Assembly (NCBI RefSeq): GCF_003003175.1
Contig: NZ_PVTY01000004.1
Coordinates: forward strand, 62,001-126,000
From: Nesterenkonia sandarakina
GTDB taxonomy: Bacteria > Actinomycetota > Actinomycetes > Actinomycetales > Micrococcaceae
DNA length: 64,000 bases
Reading direction: 5' to 3'
Below are positions 63,655 to 64,000 of this stretch, in pieces. Within the stretch, counting starts at the first letter, position 1, and every line of letters starts with the position of its first letter. The notes beneath the pieces were generated by a model that did not search any database, was not told the DNA's origin, and saw only the letters and a list, made by a program, of their open reading frames with translations. The translations under genes and the position numbers were made by a program.

Positions 63655-64000
63655 GCCGGCGGGTGCTCCAGCATGTGCACCTGCAGGCGTACCTGGAGTC
63701 GGCGTCGGCGTTCCGGGCAGGCTGATCTGCCCGCCGTCCTCCGCGGCAAGGCCGTCGCGCAGCAGCGAATCCAGGCAGCGGTGCCGCTGCTCCGGGGAGG
63801 ACTCGGGCAGCGGCAGTCCCTCCAGGAGCTCTCCGCGGGCCACGGTGGCCCCGGTGCGCAGCACCGCCATGATCGCCCCGCGCACCTGACGGTCGGTGCC
63901 GGACCAGGCCTGTCCGCGGGTCTGCTGCTCCTGCGTGGGCGGTGGGGATCCTGCGGCTCGCCAGGCGCAGAGGTCCGCCACCGGGCACACCTGGCACTGC
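63646..64000 (-). CDS. mutY: A/G-specific adenine glycosylase MutY, C-terminal part
   Basis: Only the 3' end is inside the window; the gene runs on past the right edge. The last 118 or so residues start QCQVCPVADLCAW, with three Cys of the 4Fe-4S cluster spaced C-x2-C-x5-C, the hallmark of MutY. The following region (GSPPP, QAWSGTDRQVRGAIMAVL) matches actinobacterial MutY C-termini. It is short, without a full NUDIX-like domain, as in that group. MutY removes adenine opposite 8-oxoguanine. The catalytic region cannot be judged here. Confidence 0.88.
   Translation of the reverse strand, partial: QCQVCPVADLCAWRAAGSPPPTQEQQTRGQAWSGTDRQVRGAIMAVLRTGATVARGELLEGLPLPESSPEQRHRCLDSLLRDGLAAEDGGQISLPGTPTPTPGTPAGAHAGAPAGSA

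Overview
The window is GC-rich actinobacterial chromosome with dense gene packing, frequent ATGA/GTGA stop-start overlaps, GTG starts and acidic proteins. The gene order ftsH-folE-folP-folBK-DUF3180-PH-PH-DUF2520-panC ... lysS-lsr2-clpC-radA-mutY, together with Lsr2, points to Micrococcales. A halotolerant Micrococcaceae member such as Nesterenkonia or Arthrobacter is my inference; no rRNA or other marker settles it. I found no rRNA, tRNA, CRISPR array, transposase or phage gene.

Region 1 (1-6.7 kb) is mostly housekeeping: rhodanese, prephenate dehydratase (with a perfect 87-bp tandem repeat at its 3' end), a secreted GH10 xylanase, a lipid kinase, seryl-tRNA synthetase and Dps. Region 2 (6.7-14.5 kb) is a catabolic locus: a RpiB-type and a TIM-type tetrose-phosphate isomerase, a SorC-family regulator, a dihydroxyacetone/erythrulose-type kinase, a TIM-barrel sugar isomerase-like protein, a 3-hydroxyacyl-CoA-dehydrogenase-like enzyme and a GntP permease. 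It reads as uptake of a sugar acid, oxidation, probable decarboxylation to erythrulose, then phosphorylation and isomerisation to erythrose 4-phosphate. Region 3 (14.5-34 kb) is a hemicellulose and xylose utilisation island: two paralogous sugar-binding lipoproteins, two sets of ABC permeases, a GH3 glycosidase, a DUF624 protein, a LacI regulator, xylB, xylA, a ROK regulator and an aldose 1-epimerase-like protein carrying a very unusual acidic insertion. Neither ABC importer has an ATPase gene nearby.

Region 4 (34-45 kb) is mixed: HAD phosphatase, CstA, an orphan cytochrome P450, a GNAT acetyltransferase, an AlkZ-like winged-helix protein, pyrophosphatase, an SDR, a DUF2342 metalloprotease, tilS and hpt. 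Region 5 (45-64 kb) is conserved core: ftsH, the folate genes, membrane PH-domain proteins, panC, an M13 peptidase, lysS, a small membrane protein, lsr2, clpC, a DUF3817 protein, radA and the C-terminal end of mutY, which is cut by the window edge.

Regulatory signals visible include strong hairpin terminators, a LacI-type operator (AANCGNTT) upstream of the second ABC operon, a GTTACAT element shared by the xylA/ROK and aldose-epimerase promoters, and related elements at both promoters of the SorC locus.
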